A stretch of 64,000 nucleotides of DNA from RHLJ01 sp963974345 (GTDB lineage Bacteria; Bacteroidota; Rhodothermia; Balneolales; Balneolaceae): NCBI GenBank assembly GCA_963974345.1, contig CAXBBW010000005.1, forward strand, positions 124,001 to 188,000, read 5' to 3'. The notes beneath the pieces are model-generated. The model was not told the origin of the DNA and ran no database searches. It was given only the letters and a program-made list of their open reading frames with translations. Each line of letters opens with the position of its first letter. Position 1 is the first letter of the stretch. The position numbers were made by a program, and so were the translations under genes. Of the stretch, positions 31,601 through 40,735 are shown piece after piece.

Positions 31601-34600
31601 CTTAATTGTTTTAATACATTAAATGCTGAGATAATGATATTCATGCTATTTTCATCATATCTCCAAATTTCTTGTGCCTCTTCTGAAAGTTGACTTTGAT
31701 TATTTATGTCATAAACAAAACTACGAGATTCAGATGGAGTTACTGGTTGACGATATTCATAAAAATTATTCTCCAAATCCGTTCCAAATCTCACAACAAG
31801 CTCCGCATCTCCAGTGTTTTGAAATCCTTCACCATGAACAAACATTCTAACATTCGAATAGTTAAGTAAATTTAGTTTTCCGGGATACACCCTTTTTACC
31901 ATTTGTATTTCTTCAGGACCAAGATCATCTACCGATAACACTAATGATTGTTCATTTTGTAGTGCTTGAACTTGAGCTCCACGATTGAGCGCCCGAATTG
32001 AGCCATCTGGTTGTCGATAAGGAAAAGGCTCTCTACTCGCGTTTTCTTCAATATTAATCGTTGAAATTTTAAAATTATCTTGATTGGCGGGTGTTTCGGT
32101 TAACTCAGTAACCTTCTTCCACTGACTACCGATAAACTCAAAAGTAGCAAAGCGAAGCGTAAATGGTTTTTCGTACCCAGACATCCATAAACGCATATAG
32201 GAAATATTTTGAAAGCTTTCGACTTCTCCAAATTTCCGTTTAAAATCAGTAAGTGGAATTCGAACAAGATACCAAGACCTCAATTCTGATGAGGCCGGCG
32301 TAACTTTATCTACAATGTAGGTGCCTTCAGAACCAATTTGAAGCTGAGTACGATCTGCTGGATTGAAATCGATCTCATATTGAAAGTACGAATTTGACTG
32401 CTGAATAGATGAGGAACTAACCAATCCCTCCGTATCCGGTCTTAATGTAATCGCCGTTTTATCACTATTTGCACTACTTTCAGGCGTATTACCATCATGG
32501 TAGCCAAGCATTCTATGGAAACGCTCATTCAATTTAAGCTCCCTTACTTGTCGTTCACCATAATACACGTAATCATCATTAGAAGGATCTGCTTCTACTT
32601 TAGTAGCCATTTCACTCCCATCCCCATAACTATCTCTTATAGACTGAATGAACTCACTAAACAAACTAGATTCATCTCTACCCTCTGCACCTGCAGTACC
32701 TGGATTTGGAGCGCCATCAAGCCCAACATCTTCAAGTTGCCGATTTGAATTTGAAAACTGACCAAGTGGAACTGGTGGTGAAGGAGGTATATAGGATCTG
32801 GGATCTCCCTCAGGGTCATCCTCGGTTAAATTTTTTAATACTGTTGCTAATCCATCTTCGGTATTTAGTCGAACATTTGGCACAACATCTTCAGAAATAA
32901 TTCCCAAATCTAAATAAATTTTACCCTCATAAAATTGTTCCTCACCCATACCATCCTGCCCACCTGGTAAAACAGGCTGTACCCAAAATTCTAAAAACTC
33001 AATGTTATTCTGAACCAAATCCTCTTGACCTGGAGGAATTACAGCGGTCATTCCACCCCACATTCTATCGGGTTCATTTTCTAGAAAAGTCTTTAAATCT
33101 CGGTTATAATTGTATGGACCTCGTTGATTAGGATTATAATAGATGTCAAGTGGGGTTAGAATTGCATCGCTTGCATTAATAATTTCTCGACCTTGAAAAA
33201 CCTCATCAATACGAATAGCCCTTGATTCTTCAGTTACATCACTACTACTAACAGATTCAATATTTCTCGGGATCGAATACCATGAAAACTGAGACCTAAG
33301 ATCTGCCCGTGCCTTCTTATCAGTAATTGTTTGTGGGGCTGAATTATTTGCATCCATAAAGTATGAATCATCATATCCAGGAATAGCTGCTGGTGCAGAG
33401 GCCAAATTCCATCTTGTTGGGTTCAAGAAACTAATGCTGTATTCGGCTCCTTCGAAGTCATCTATAAATACTAATCCGTTCTCCTCATCTCTAAAGAGGT
33501 CCCCGTTATCAATAGCTTCTTGAACAGCATTCGTTTGTGCTACTCCGGGCCTAATCTGTGCAAATTCACCTGTAAACGTAAAGTTGGAAGGCGTTTTTGT
33601 TTGAAGTAACGGAATACGATCAATAAATCGAGTTATCCAAGGCGTATCGAATTGCGCTTTTGCATCCATTCCAAGAACGGTATTGTTTATTGGTTCATTT
33701 CCAATTCGAATTTTATCAGAAAGTGGTTGCTCACTCAGTTTAAAAAATGTACTCCCAATTTTAATATCCTCGTTAACAGTATATTCAGCTCGGACACCCG
33801 TAAAGTTTTTTTGCCCAATGATGCTAAATTGGTTGTTTTCAAATTCCACTTCTATTTCTTGACCAGGTGCTAAATATTTATCATTTAAAATATTTAGGCT
33901 TCCAAAGGAATAATCAACTTCATAATCACTCCCTTCTGTTAGCTCTACATTATTTGCTAGCACTTTTACAGAACCTTCTACCAGTCCAAACCCTAAAGTA
34001 AAAGAACCAGAAACACCTCCACTTGATAAACCTGAAATCGTATAATTTCCATTTTTTGAGTTAACACGCGCATCTGTTTGTTTGATATCATAAAGTTCGG
34101 TAAAGGCATAAGTATTACGCACTGTATCTGCAACAACACCATCCAGTAGTGATATTATTCGATCCCCAAAAGGTTCTAAATATGGGAACATTAATCTTCC
34201 TGTTGAAGCATCTATTGTAATACCGGTAAAATCAACAATATTATCTGAACCTATTGCACCTTCAGAATTCACTCGATCTAAACCAAGATCCTCAAGAAGA
34301 GTTTGATTTCTTTCTGGAAGACTAATAACTGGTATATTAGCTCTCGTATCAGCGATTTCGAGTTCAAAACCATCCGGAGTAATGCCAGAAACACCCAGAG
34401 AATAGATATTTCTCATTGTTAAAGGCCATGCTTTATCAGTGGTTGTCATCCCTCCTGGACGTAATAACTTTAGATAAAGTCGATCACCTTCACTCACTTT
34501 AGACGGAAATTCACCTACCTCTACAGGTGCGCCTGTGTTTGGATCAGTATAAACATAAGCTACTGCAATAGCGTCCCCAGAGTTTATGTATGTGCGCATA

Positions 34601-35940
34601 CTTATAAAACCTAGCGCCCTATTAAAAGTAAAATCTATCCCTTCTTCAAGAAGTTCAAAAGATGCATCTACATATTCTTGAGATGTAGCATCAAAGTCGT
34701 CGTTTGTTGCAGTGCTCTCGGTTGATCTCAAAGCATCTAGATTTTCTTGATCGAATCTATCAAATTCATTTCCCGGTAAACCTCCAGGAAATTCATTCAC
34801 CCCAAGATCAAGTAATGCGATCGCTGGAATTGCGTTTTCATCTTGTACTATATCAGTAGCTTTACGAACATATACATAAAGTTCAGTCACCTGGTAGGGT
34901 TGAAGAATATTCTGGGGGTCTGCTAATGCTTGCTCAAAAACACTCCTATTAAAGAAATCTAAAAAGAAGTGACGCCCATCTTCATAGTCGGCAGGATTTA
35001 GATCTATTTCAGTTTCTTGTGAACCACCACTAATTGTTTTTGAGTCGTTCTTTCCCCTCTGTTGAGAAACAACTGATGTCACTTTTAAAGGACCTAATTC
35101 GGAAACTGCTTTAATCCCAAAAAGAGACTTACCTCCACTTACTAATGAGTTTCCAGTTTCCATAGAAACATTACCCATTTCTATACTTTTTATTATCTCA
35201 TCCTCATACCCTCTGTAAACAATACTCAAACGGTTTTCAAAGTCAAACTGCCGTTCAGTATCCCAATCGGTAGCTATTGTAAGTTTGTCACCAATAGTAC
35301 CTTGTATATTTAACTGAAGGTTTTGATTAAAGGTTGGGTCAATACGAGTTCTTAAATCAGGGGGTAGCGTACCATCGTCTAATTTCTGAATTGACGCACC
35401 CACATTCATATTTGCAGAACCATTAACTCTCAGATTCACTTCATTTGTACCAAAAATAGTAGTGAAGGCAGAGTTCTCCCCTCCAGGTACATTTATTTTA
35501 AAATCCAGTAATCCTCTCCCCGTTTCTTCTTGACTCTTTGATTCTTCAACTAATAAAGATTGAATATCCCTCTTTTGTTGTTGTTTAATCAGATTAGCAA
35601 ACTCGTTGAAATCTACAACAGTAGGCTTATAAACTGTTCTATTATACATAGTTCTACTAATTTTATATGTAGAAAGTGTATCCCAAGTAATAGATGTATT
35701 ATCGAACCCAAGTTGAAATCCATATAACCTCTTCCGCCTATTTGTACCTAAAGGGATGGAACTTGTTATTGAAGGGCTATTTATAGAATAAAATTTTATA
35801 CCAGTAAGTAAACTGTCCGGAACCTGCTCAATTTTGAGAGAATCACTACCTACTTGTGCTAATATTGGATGCACTTTAACCAGAACATTACAAAGCAACG
35901 CTAACGTGACAGTATAAAAAAGCTTTAAAAAAATGCGCAC
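28675..35940 (-). CDS. sprA: SprA, giant outer-membrane translocon of the type IX secretion system
   Basis: The 2421-residue protein has a signal peptide (about 1-29, ending HPILAQ) and a length like that of Flavobacterium SprA. The body is a continuous beta-rich outer-membrane protein with SprA landmarks such as the early GLLDFKINVPGGENSAFTTI, FGTNEVNLRVNGSANMNVGA, many GxYTISG/FTLGFG-type strands and a C-terminal strand ending RFNVRIAIRSR. In characterised bacteria SprA forms a very large barrel through which type IX cargo passes. Other type IX genes are not in this window, and the gene stands alone between lnt and lptF. Confidence 0.93.
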   Translation of the reverse strand: MRIFLKLFYTVTLALLCNVLVKVHPILAQVGSDSLKIEQVPDSLLTGIKFYSINSPSITSSIPLGTNRRKRLYGFQLGFDNTSITWDTLSTYKISRTMYNRTVYKPTVVDFNEFANLIKQQQKRDIQSLLVEESKSQEETGRGLLDFKINVPGGENSAFTTIFGTNEVNLRVNGSANMNVGASIQKLDDGTLPPDLRTRIDPTFNQNLQLNIQGTIGDKLTIATDWDTERQFDFENRLSIVYRGYEDEIIKSIEMGNVSMETGNSLVSGGKSLFGIKAVSELGPLKVTSVVSQQRGKNDSKTISGGSQETEIDLNPADYEDGRHFFLDFFNRSVFEQALADPQNILQPYQVTELYVYVRKATDIVQDENAIPAIALLDLGVNEFPGGLPGNEFDRFDQENLDALRSTESTATNDDFDATSQEYVDASFELLEEGIDFTFNRALGFISMRTYINSGDAIAVAYVYTDPNTGAPVEVGEFPSKVSEGDRLYLKLLRPGGMTTTDKAWPLTMRNIYSLGVSGITPDGFELEIADTRANIPVISLPERNQTLLEDLGLDRVNSEGAIGSDNIVDFTGITIDASTGRLMFPYLEPFGDRIISLLDGVVADTVRNTYAFTELYDIKQTDARVNSKNGNYTISGLSSGGVSGSFTLGFGLVEGSVKVLANNVELTEGSDYEVDYSFGSLNILNDKYLAPGQEIEVEFENNQFSIIGQKNFTGVRAEYTVNEDIKIGSTFFKLSEQPLSDKIRIGNEPINNTVLGMDAKAQFDTPWITRFIDRIPLLQTKTPSNFTFTGEFAQIRPGVAQTNAVQEAIDNGDLFRDEENGLVFIDDFEGAEYSISFLNPTRWNLASAPAAIPGYDDSYFMDANNSAPQTITDKKARADLRSQFSWYSIPRNIESVSSSDVTEESRAIRIDEVFQGREIINASDAILTPLDIYYNPNQRGPYNYNRDLKTFLENEPDRMWGGMTAVIPPGQEDLVQNNIEFLEFWVQPVLPGGQDGMGEEQFYEGKIYLDLGIISEDVVPNVRLNTEDGLATVLKNLTEDDPEGDPRSYIPPSPPVPLGQFSNSNRQLEDVGLDGAPNPGTAGAEGRDESSLFSEFIQSIRDSYGDGSEMATKVEADPSNDDYVYYGERQVRELKLNERFHRMLGYHDGNTPESSANSDKTAITLRPDTEGLVSSSSIQQSNSYFQYEIDFNPADRTQLQIGSEGTYIVDKVTPASSELRSWYLVRIPLTDFKRKFGEVESFQNISYMRLWMSGYEKPFTLRFATFEFIGSQWKKVTELTETPANQDNFKISTINIEENASREPFPYRQPDGSIRALNRGAQVQALQNEQSLVLSVDDLGPEEIQMVKRVYPGKLNLLNYSNVRMFVHGEGFQNTGDAELVVRFGTDLENNFYEYRQPVTPSESRSFVYDINNQSQLSEEAQEIWRYDENSMNIIISAFNVLKQLRDEENADPADLFERAGLLGEDAVPGSVLAIRGNPSLDRVSEIGLGIRNPYDPMDTETSGTPSLDAELWLNELRVSGFDNEFGWAANAKSSVKLADFATVNANVTRRTNGFGGLDSRLGERSVSDQLGYGLSTTVNLHKLIPDRFGWNFPISISNRRSTQTPKYLPDQGDIRLTDFEDAVNSNDELTSSERTSIINNKISDIQTVSENFSFNMSNISKKGSNSKLAQFTIDNLRLSYVFNKGYSKNPQLIFQNKWDYKASVQYNLRFQRVKLFRPFAFTEDVPVAKVLSGLRLGYLPSSISTSTTFSRRYDESRRRNLSDPRSLQSLNQQHAFTQQNNFTLNYTLTPSIPITFSNSTSFDLSSAGIKNRDVSGVDSTSFDLVPTFEVLKGVATDSLSARRSTYSERFSASWRPDISKIEALNWLTYSTSYGGGYQWNNSPRGSSLGASVSNNFQLDNSIRVNTERIFNKLGIFTRIKEANTKETNTRKAQKEKRKKEIENEVADSLRSPTPSPDLFKDLNYIGRKVFLSIFSMKDLSASYKRTKSGSQPGYSGASQIYYAFNNAGSENFSPPFGYRIGLQERIPREQLVGNINGENEIRFPANNRYGDIISAGTRITPLKNITVDLDWSASISNTVTENITVGVDGLINSTTTESGSYTTSVWAFGAGYEDFFERQLEAAYGDIVEGSNVLRDSLGNDDGRSVLNRNTLQDDFRKAYLGGGSTGRGDKGFLAFPLPQWRINWTQFEKYIPFLGKYMSTATLAHAYRGTYKVDWSLNAVTGLQSGKTLGSFSVLDERGLYEPSSIRVEQRFSPLAKLNVTWKSNLRTELGYDRGNISSFAINSNRVTETLTRGIDFGVNYTFRNVKISFLPKIKNNIEMGIRGSYKNDTENSFKLDTDLSNALANQNQLPDPGEALIDSKRTTEQKRLNGSFTLGYQISKTISSNFEYTFSRIESNQIPTRTNHDIRFNVRIAIRSR

Positions 35941-36137
35941 CGAATGTGGTTAAATTTCGGTTTAAAATGTATTAGTAGCTTTTACCGATAGGCGAATTTT
36001 ATTAGATGATAGTTTTTAGTGCAAATCAGCACCGATAATACCATATATTTGAGTATGTTGAAAGTGAAATGAACCATAATCAACATCAATTATTGTATAC
36101 ATATTCACATTCAATTTACGTTTGAAACTTCGAATTA

Positions 36138-37604
36138 GTGTACCTCAATCTTTGTTACTTTTTTATATTGAACTTTTGGAATAATAAAATACAATTAGAT
36201 CTATTAAAACGGCATGTAGGTCCCTTCCTATTCTGTTTTTTTACGTTGATGTTCTTGCTGCTTATGCAGTTTCTCATCCTTCATGTAGATAAGCTCATTG
36301 GAAAAGATATTCCGTTCCAGATTATCATTGAACTTGTGCTTACTAATCTTGCTTATATGGTAGTACTAGCGGCTCCAATGGCAGTATTAGTAGCTACTCT
36401 CATGGCCTTTGGGAAATTCTCAGAGTTAAATGAATTAACTGCTCTTCGATCTTCTGGTATTAATCCTTTCGCTATTATTCGCCCCGTACTATTATCATCT
36501 TTTTTCTTATTCTTATTTTTAGCATGGTTTTCCAATAGTGTATTACCTGAAGCAAATAATAAAGCACGTTCACTATTTATTGACATAAGGCTAAAAAAAC
36601 CAGGGTTTGAGCTACAACCAAATGTATTCTATAACGGAATAGAAGGATATACTTTTCTAGTAAAGAACATTGATAATATAACCGATAGCCTTCATAATAT
36701 TACGCTTTTCCAAGATCCTACAAACGCAAGAAACCGTGCATATATAAAAGCTAAAAAAGGGTTTTTAAGTAGCGAAGGTGATCAAGGTCTTACTTTGATG
36801 TTGGAAGATGGAGAAATACTTAGATATCTAGATCGAAATACCAACTCTTTAAAAGAAAACTTAGAGAGAACTGTCTTTTCAAAGCATCGCCTTAGTTTTG
36901 ACCTCTCTGATTTAGAGTTTTCACGATCAGATCCAAATAGAAGAAGTAGAAGCGACCGAACAATGAGTGCCCAAGCAATGGCGGTTGTAGTTGATACGCT
37001 TGAAATGGAAATCGTTGACTATTTTGTAAGCTCTTCTACTCAAAATAGTTATCAATCGTTAGGATTAATTGATGAAAAACCTATTCGTGAAAACAAAACT
37101 ATTTTCGAGGATTTTATAGAAAATGATTCTTCTATGGTAATACCCAAATCAAAATTTTTTGTATTAAATAATACTGAGAATTATTCTTACCGAATTAGAC
37201 TTTTAGGAGTTAGCCAAACTAGACTGGACGACCAGAAATCGAAGTTCGAAAATGTTTCTTCCAATATAACCTGGCGTTTAAAACGTGTAAATAAATTCCT
37301 TGTTGAGATATATAAAAAACTCTCAATTCCTTTTGCTTGTATTGTTTTTGTATTGTTAGGTGCACCTATTGGTATTATGACTAGGCGCGGTAATTTTGGC
37401 TATGCTGCTATAATAAGCGCAGTAATTCTTACAGTGTATTGGATTTCAATTATACAAGGTGAAAAGTTAGCCGATCGACTTTTTATAACTCCCTTTTGGG
37501 GGATGTGGAGCTTCAATATTATATTTTCGATTGTTGGAGCACTATTGATTATTCGCTTAACTTCAGGTTTTAGAATTTCAAAATTGTTGAGTAGAAATGA
37601 TTAA
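36138..37604 (+). CDS. lptF: LptF/YjgP-type permease of the LPS export ABC transporter
   Basis: It is an inner-membrane subunit that extracts LPS for transport by the Lpt bridge. N-terminal helices follow LDLLKRHVGPFLFCFF, then AAPMAVLVATLMAFGKFSELNELTALRSSGINPF, the coupling region of the family, then a long periplasmic beta-jellyroll and C-terminal helices beginning IYKKLSIPFACIVF. The start is uncertain: GTG at 36138 or TTG at 36168; family members usually begin close to the LLKRH motif, which favours 36168. It overlaps the second permease gene by 8 bases. Confidence 0.9.
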   Translation: MYLNLCYFFILNFWNNKIQLDLLKRHVGPFLFCFFTLMFLLLMQFLILHVDKLIGKDIPFQIIIELVLTNLAYMVVLAAPMAVLVATLMAFGKFSELNELTALRSSGINPFAIIRPVLLSSFFLFLFLAWFSNSVLPEANNKARSLFIDIRLKKPGFELQPNVFYNGIEGYTFLVKNIDNITDSLHNITLFQDPTNARNRAYIKAKKGFLSSEGDQGLTLMLEDGEILRYLDRNTNSLKENLERTVFSKHRLSFDLSDLEFSRSDPNRRSRSDRTMSAQAMAVVVDTLEMEIVDYFVSSSTQNSYQSLGLIDEKPIRENKTIFEDFIENDSSMVIPKSKFFVLNNTENYSYRIRLLGVSQTRLDDQKSKFENVSSNITWRLKRVNKFLVEIYKKLSIPFACIVFVLLGAPIGIMTRRGNFGYAAIISAVILTVYWISIIQGEKLADRLFITPFWGMWSFNIIFSIVGALLIIRLTSGFRISKLLSRND

Positions 37605-38679
37605 ACATTTCAACAAATATGTATTTCTCCGACTTTTAACCATCACAGTATTTGTTCTGCTAATACTGATTTTCATTTTTATAATGATTGACTTTTCTGA
37701 GAATAGTGATGATTTCAGTGATAGAGGTGCTACTTTTTTAGAAATCTGGGGAGATTATTATCTCAACTATATTCCCGAAATGATACGTTTGGTTATCCCA
37801 GTTGCTGTTTTTTCTGCATGTTTATTCTTAACAGGTCAATTATCTGAAAGATTAGAAATTACAGCCTTAAAAGCAGCAGGAGTAAGCCTTTATCGACTTA
37901 TTATTCCTTATCTAGTTTTCGCTTTGTTCTGTGCTATTACAATTAGTCTCCTTGATGCCTATGTAATTCCAACTTCTAATAAAACTAGAATTGAGTTTGA
38001 GAATAAATACATCAAACAGAAGAACGAGCGAATTGACCGTAATGATATTTATCGAGAATTGTCAGGCAACTCCATTCTTCAAGTCAATTACTTTGATGAC
38101 AAACAGAACACCGCCTATCGTATTCGGTTAACCAACTTTGATAGTTTATCTCTAAGAAAAACCATAATAGCAACAAATATGTCTTGGAGAGAGGAAACAG
38201 GAAAATGGAGATTTATTTCTGTTCGAGAACGAGTTTACTCCGACTCAGGCTTTGTTGAACGATCGTATTCTGGAGTTGATACCGTATTATCAATATTACC
38301 GCAAGATTTGGCAAGAAGTACTTCCGATATTTATCAACTTACCTATCCCGAAGCTCGACAGTATATTGCTTCTATCGAACGAAGCGGAGCTGGGGGAATA
38401 AATATACCGAAAGTCCATTTTTTTGGTAGACTGGCTTACCCACTTTCTATTATTGTTGTTATTATTGTAGGCTTTTCGGTAGCCGCTGTACGAAGACAAG
38501 GTGGTAAAGGAATTTATATTGCTGCTGGATTAACCATCAGTTTTCTATACCTTGCTTTTATGAAAATTGCTGAACCATTTGGAGCTCATGGAACTATTAG
38601 CCCAGAATTAGCCGCAACGCTCCCTCATGCTTTCTTTTTTGTGATGGGTGTTTTTCTTTTGGTACAGGCTCGAAAGTAA
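37597..38679 (+). CDS. lptG: LptG/YjgQ-type permease of the LPS export ABC transporter
   Basis: The second permease of the pair has 360 residues. The family block is IPVAVFSACLFLTGQLSERLEITALKAAGVSL (positions about 66-97), followed by a periplasmic jellyroll and C-terminal helices starting FFGRLAYPLSIIVVIIVGFS. It works with LptF and the ATPase LptB, which is not in this window. Its stop is only three bases from the convergent DUF3467 gene's stop. Confidence 0.9.
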   Translation: MIKHFNKYVFLRLLTITVFVLLILIFIFIMIDFSENSDDFSDRGATFLEIWGDYYLNYIPEMIRLVIPVAVFSACLFLTGQLSERLEITALKAAGVSLYRLIIPYLVFALFCAITISLLDAYVIPTSNKTRIEFENKYIKQKNERIDRNDIYRELSGNSILQVNYFDDKQNTAYRIRLTNFDSLSLRKTIIATNMSWREETGKWRFISVRERVYSDSGFVERSYSGVDTVLSILPQDLARSTSDIYQLTYPEARQYIASIERSGAGGINIPKVHFFGRLAYPLSIIVVIIVGFSVAAVRRQGGKGIYIAAGLTISFLYLAFMKIAEPFGAHGTISPELAATLPHAFFFVMGVFLLVQARK

Positions 38680-38682
38680 TTC

Positions 38683-39021
38683 TCAAGCTTCTGGTTGAGG
38701 ACCTCTATACATTGGAATGTCTACTTTTTCACGAGTATTTATTGTTCCATGCTCATCTTCGAATCGTTTCACATTATCATTCAAAGCTGTTGCTAATCTT
38801 TTTGCATGATCTGGTGTTAGAATCATACGCTTTGCAACTTTAGCCTTTGGTACTCCTGGCATAACTGCGATAAAATCAAGTATAAACTCTGATGGCGAAT
38901 GGGTGATCATTACCAAATTTGAATACGTTCCGTTTGCTTCAGTTTCAGGTAGTTCGATTTCCATCTTACCCGGATTTCCTGTTTGATTATTCTTTTGCAT
39001 AATTTCTTTTTTTTTTAACAT
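38683..39021 (-). CDS. DUF3467 family protein
   Basis: The small soluble protein has the core GTYSNLVMITHSPSEFILDF, AVMPGVPKAKVAKRMILTPDHAKRL and ALNDNVKRFE that defines DUF3467. The function is unknown; relatives are found widely in Bacteroidota and other phyla. ATGs at 39021 and 39000 are both in frame, separated by a lysine run; the shorter one (MQKNNQTGNPGKMEIEL) looks more like relatives. It converges on lptG with almost no spacer. Confidence 0.85.
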   Translation of the reverse strand: MLKKKEIMQKNNQTGNPGKMEIELPETEANGTYSNLVMITHSPSEFILDFIAVMPGVPKAKVAKRMILTPDHAKRLATALNDNVKRFEDEHGTINTREKVDIPMYRGPQPEA

Positions 39022-39118
39022 TCTGTTTTTTTCAATTCAAGTGAATGTGAGAAATCGTAACCCCTCTTAAAACACTCTTTAGATTTCTCAGTCGACAAGC
39101 TTCTTCGTAATGACAATT

Positions 39119-40102
39119 CTATTCTAAAAATCCTTTTTCCTTCATCCATTCGTCATTATATACTTTCCCAATATAACGGGTTCCGCTATCTGGAAGAATT
39201 ATAACCAGAACATCATCTTTTCCAAGTGGGTTATCTTTCATGTATTTTATAGCACCTTCAACAGCGGCGCCGCACGACCAACCAACAAACAAGCCCTCTT
39301 CTTTTGCAAGTCGTCGAGTTGTTAATGCAGACTCTTTATCATTTACTTGAAGAACATCATCAATAAAGTCAAAATCAATAGTTCCAGGAATGATATCCTC
39401 ACCAATACCTTCTGTTAAATAGGGCTTAATTTCTTTTTTATCAAACTCACCGGTTTCGAAGTATTTCTTGTATACCGATCCAACAGAATCAATTCCTATC
39501 ACCTTAATATCTGGATTTTGCTCTTTCAGATATTTTCCGATTCCTGAAATAGTACCACCTGTTCCCATTCCAGCTATAAAGTGGGTTATTTTACCTTCAG
39601 TCTGTTCCCAGATTTCTGGTCCTGTTGTTTCGTAATGTGCTTGAAGATTACTCTTATTGTCATACTGATTTGGGTAATATGAATTTGGGATTTCAGTGCT
39701 CAATCGCTTTGCAACAGAGTAATAACTCTGAGGATCTTTTGGCTCTACATTAGTAGGACATACAATTACTTCTGCTCCCACAGCTTTCAAAATATCTACC
39801 TTTGATTGGCTTTGTTTATCTGTAGTAGTAAAAATACATTTGTAGCCTTTTGCAATTGCTGCCAAAGCCAAACCCATTCCTGTATTCCCTGAAGTTCCTT
39901 CAATAATAGTTCCTCCAGGAGTGATTAAGCCCACCTTCTCGGCATCTTCAATCATCTTGATTCCAATACGATCTTTAATACTATTTCCTGGATTAAAGTA
40001 TTCTACTTTGGCTAAAATAGTGCCTTTAGAATCTCCATTAACTTTTTGAAGTTTAACTAGAGGAGTATTTCCTGTCGCTTCTATAATTGAATTAAGGTAC
40101 AT
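39119..40102 (-). CDS. PLP-dependent cystathionine beta-synthase / cysteine synthase
   Basis: It has the fold-type II beta-replacing enzyme layout. Lys43 in FNPGNSIKDRIGIKM is the PLP lysine, EGTSGNTGMGLALAA is the substrate loop, GMGTGGTISGIG is the phosphate cup, and LFVGWSCGAAVEGA is near the end. The YLTEGIGEDIIPGTIDF stretch and overall pattern favour a CBS catalytic core without the regulatory CBS domains; O-acetylserine sulfhydrylase activity is an alternative. It lies alone, divergent from the DUF4290 gene. Confidence 0.9.
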   Translation of the reverse strand: MYLNSIIEATGNTPLVKLQKVNGDSKGTILAKVEYFNPGNSIKDRIGIKMIEDAEKVGLITPGGTIIEGTSGNTGMGLALAAIAKGYKCIFTTTDKQSQSKVDILKAVGAEVIVCPTNVEPKDPQSYYSVAKRLSTEIPNSYYPNQYDNKSNLQAHYETTGPEIWEQTEGKITHFIAGMGTGGTISGIGKYLKEQNPDIKVIGIDSVGSVYKKYFETGEFDKKEIKPYLTEGIGEDIIPGTIDFDFIDDVLQVNDKESALTTRRLAKEEGLFVGWSCGAAVEGAIKYMKDNPLGKDDVLVIILPDSGTRYIGKVYNDEWMKEKGFLE

Positions 40103-40215
40103 GAACTCTTTTTGAATGTGTTATTTTCTGGGCTCATAAACTAAGAAATAATTCAACGAGGGGCATTAAGAGTTTACAGAGGTTTGGATTGTTAAATATT
40201 AACTATTTGCCAATT

Positions 40216-40298
40216 ACAGTAAGGGCGGCTAGCTATCCGCCCGTACTGTTCCGATGACCTCCGCAGTAACAAACCTTGATTAAAAAAAATCAAGGTTT
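40216..40298. repeat. Two strong adjacent hairpins in the divergent region
   Basis: The first hairpin (40216-40249) has arms ACAGTA-A-GGGCGG and CCGCCC-G-TACTGT around an 8-base loop, one mismatch in 13 pairs, and is much richer in GC than its surroundings. The second (40271-40298) is a perfect 11-bp stem, AAACCTTGATT/AATCAAGGTTT, with a 6-A loop. The sequence between reads TCCGATGACCTCCGCAGTAA. It may be a worn dispersed element, or a structured leader of the DUF4290 gene. Confidence 0.55.
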
Positions 40299-40370
40299 CC
40301 GACTTCAACATAAACTTTCAGCTTATAAGCAATCCCTGTATCTTTATTCGAATTTAACAAATAGATTTCC

Positions 40371-40646
40371 ATGTTCATAGAACAACAAAAACCAAAAGAC
40401 TTTGACTGCGGTTACAATTTAGATTTAATGATTGCCGCTATTCCCCGTCTACCCGAAGGCGAAGAGCGATTAGCTTATGCAAAGCGTGTAGTAGGTCTCA
40501 TTAAACAAAGCCATCCAAACTGGGTAAATGAAGATGGTACAAGTGAAGCTGCTTGGGATTTCTTATATGAAATCGCTGACTTCGATTTAGAAGCACACGG
40601 TATTTATAACCCATTCAAAACTGGCGAACAAGACGACGCTAAATAA
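40371..40646 (+). CDS. DUF4290-like protein
   Basis: The 91-residue acidic, soluble protein has the pattern NLDLMIAAIPRLPEGEERLAYA, VVGLIKQSHPNW, AWDFLYEIADFDLE and YNPF, which agrees with the N-terminal part of the Bacteroidota family DUF4290, shorter than usual for that family. No catalytic motif is visible. It lies 89 bases upstream of the menaquinone operon and could be cotranscribed with it. Confidence 0.6.
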   Translation: MFIEQQKPKDFDCGYNLDLMIAAIPRLPEGEERLAYAKRVVGLIKQSHPNWVNEDGTSEAAWDFLYEIADFDLEAHGIYNPFKTGEQDDAK

Positions 40647-40735
40647 TCTCTCACTTCCTTTAAAATCTGGCTAAAAAACTTTATTATTTTGAATTTTCAA
40701 TTTATATTGAAAGTTAAATTCAATAAGTAATTTTG

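Noticed and set aside
31019..31693. 224-codon open frame on the plus strand inside sprA
   Set aside because: It lies fully antisense to the well-supported sprA frame, its protein has no recognisable pattern, and long antisense frames are expected in a 7-kb gene of biased composition.
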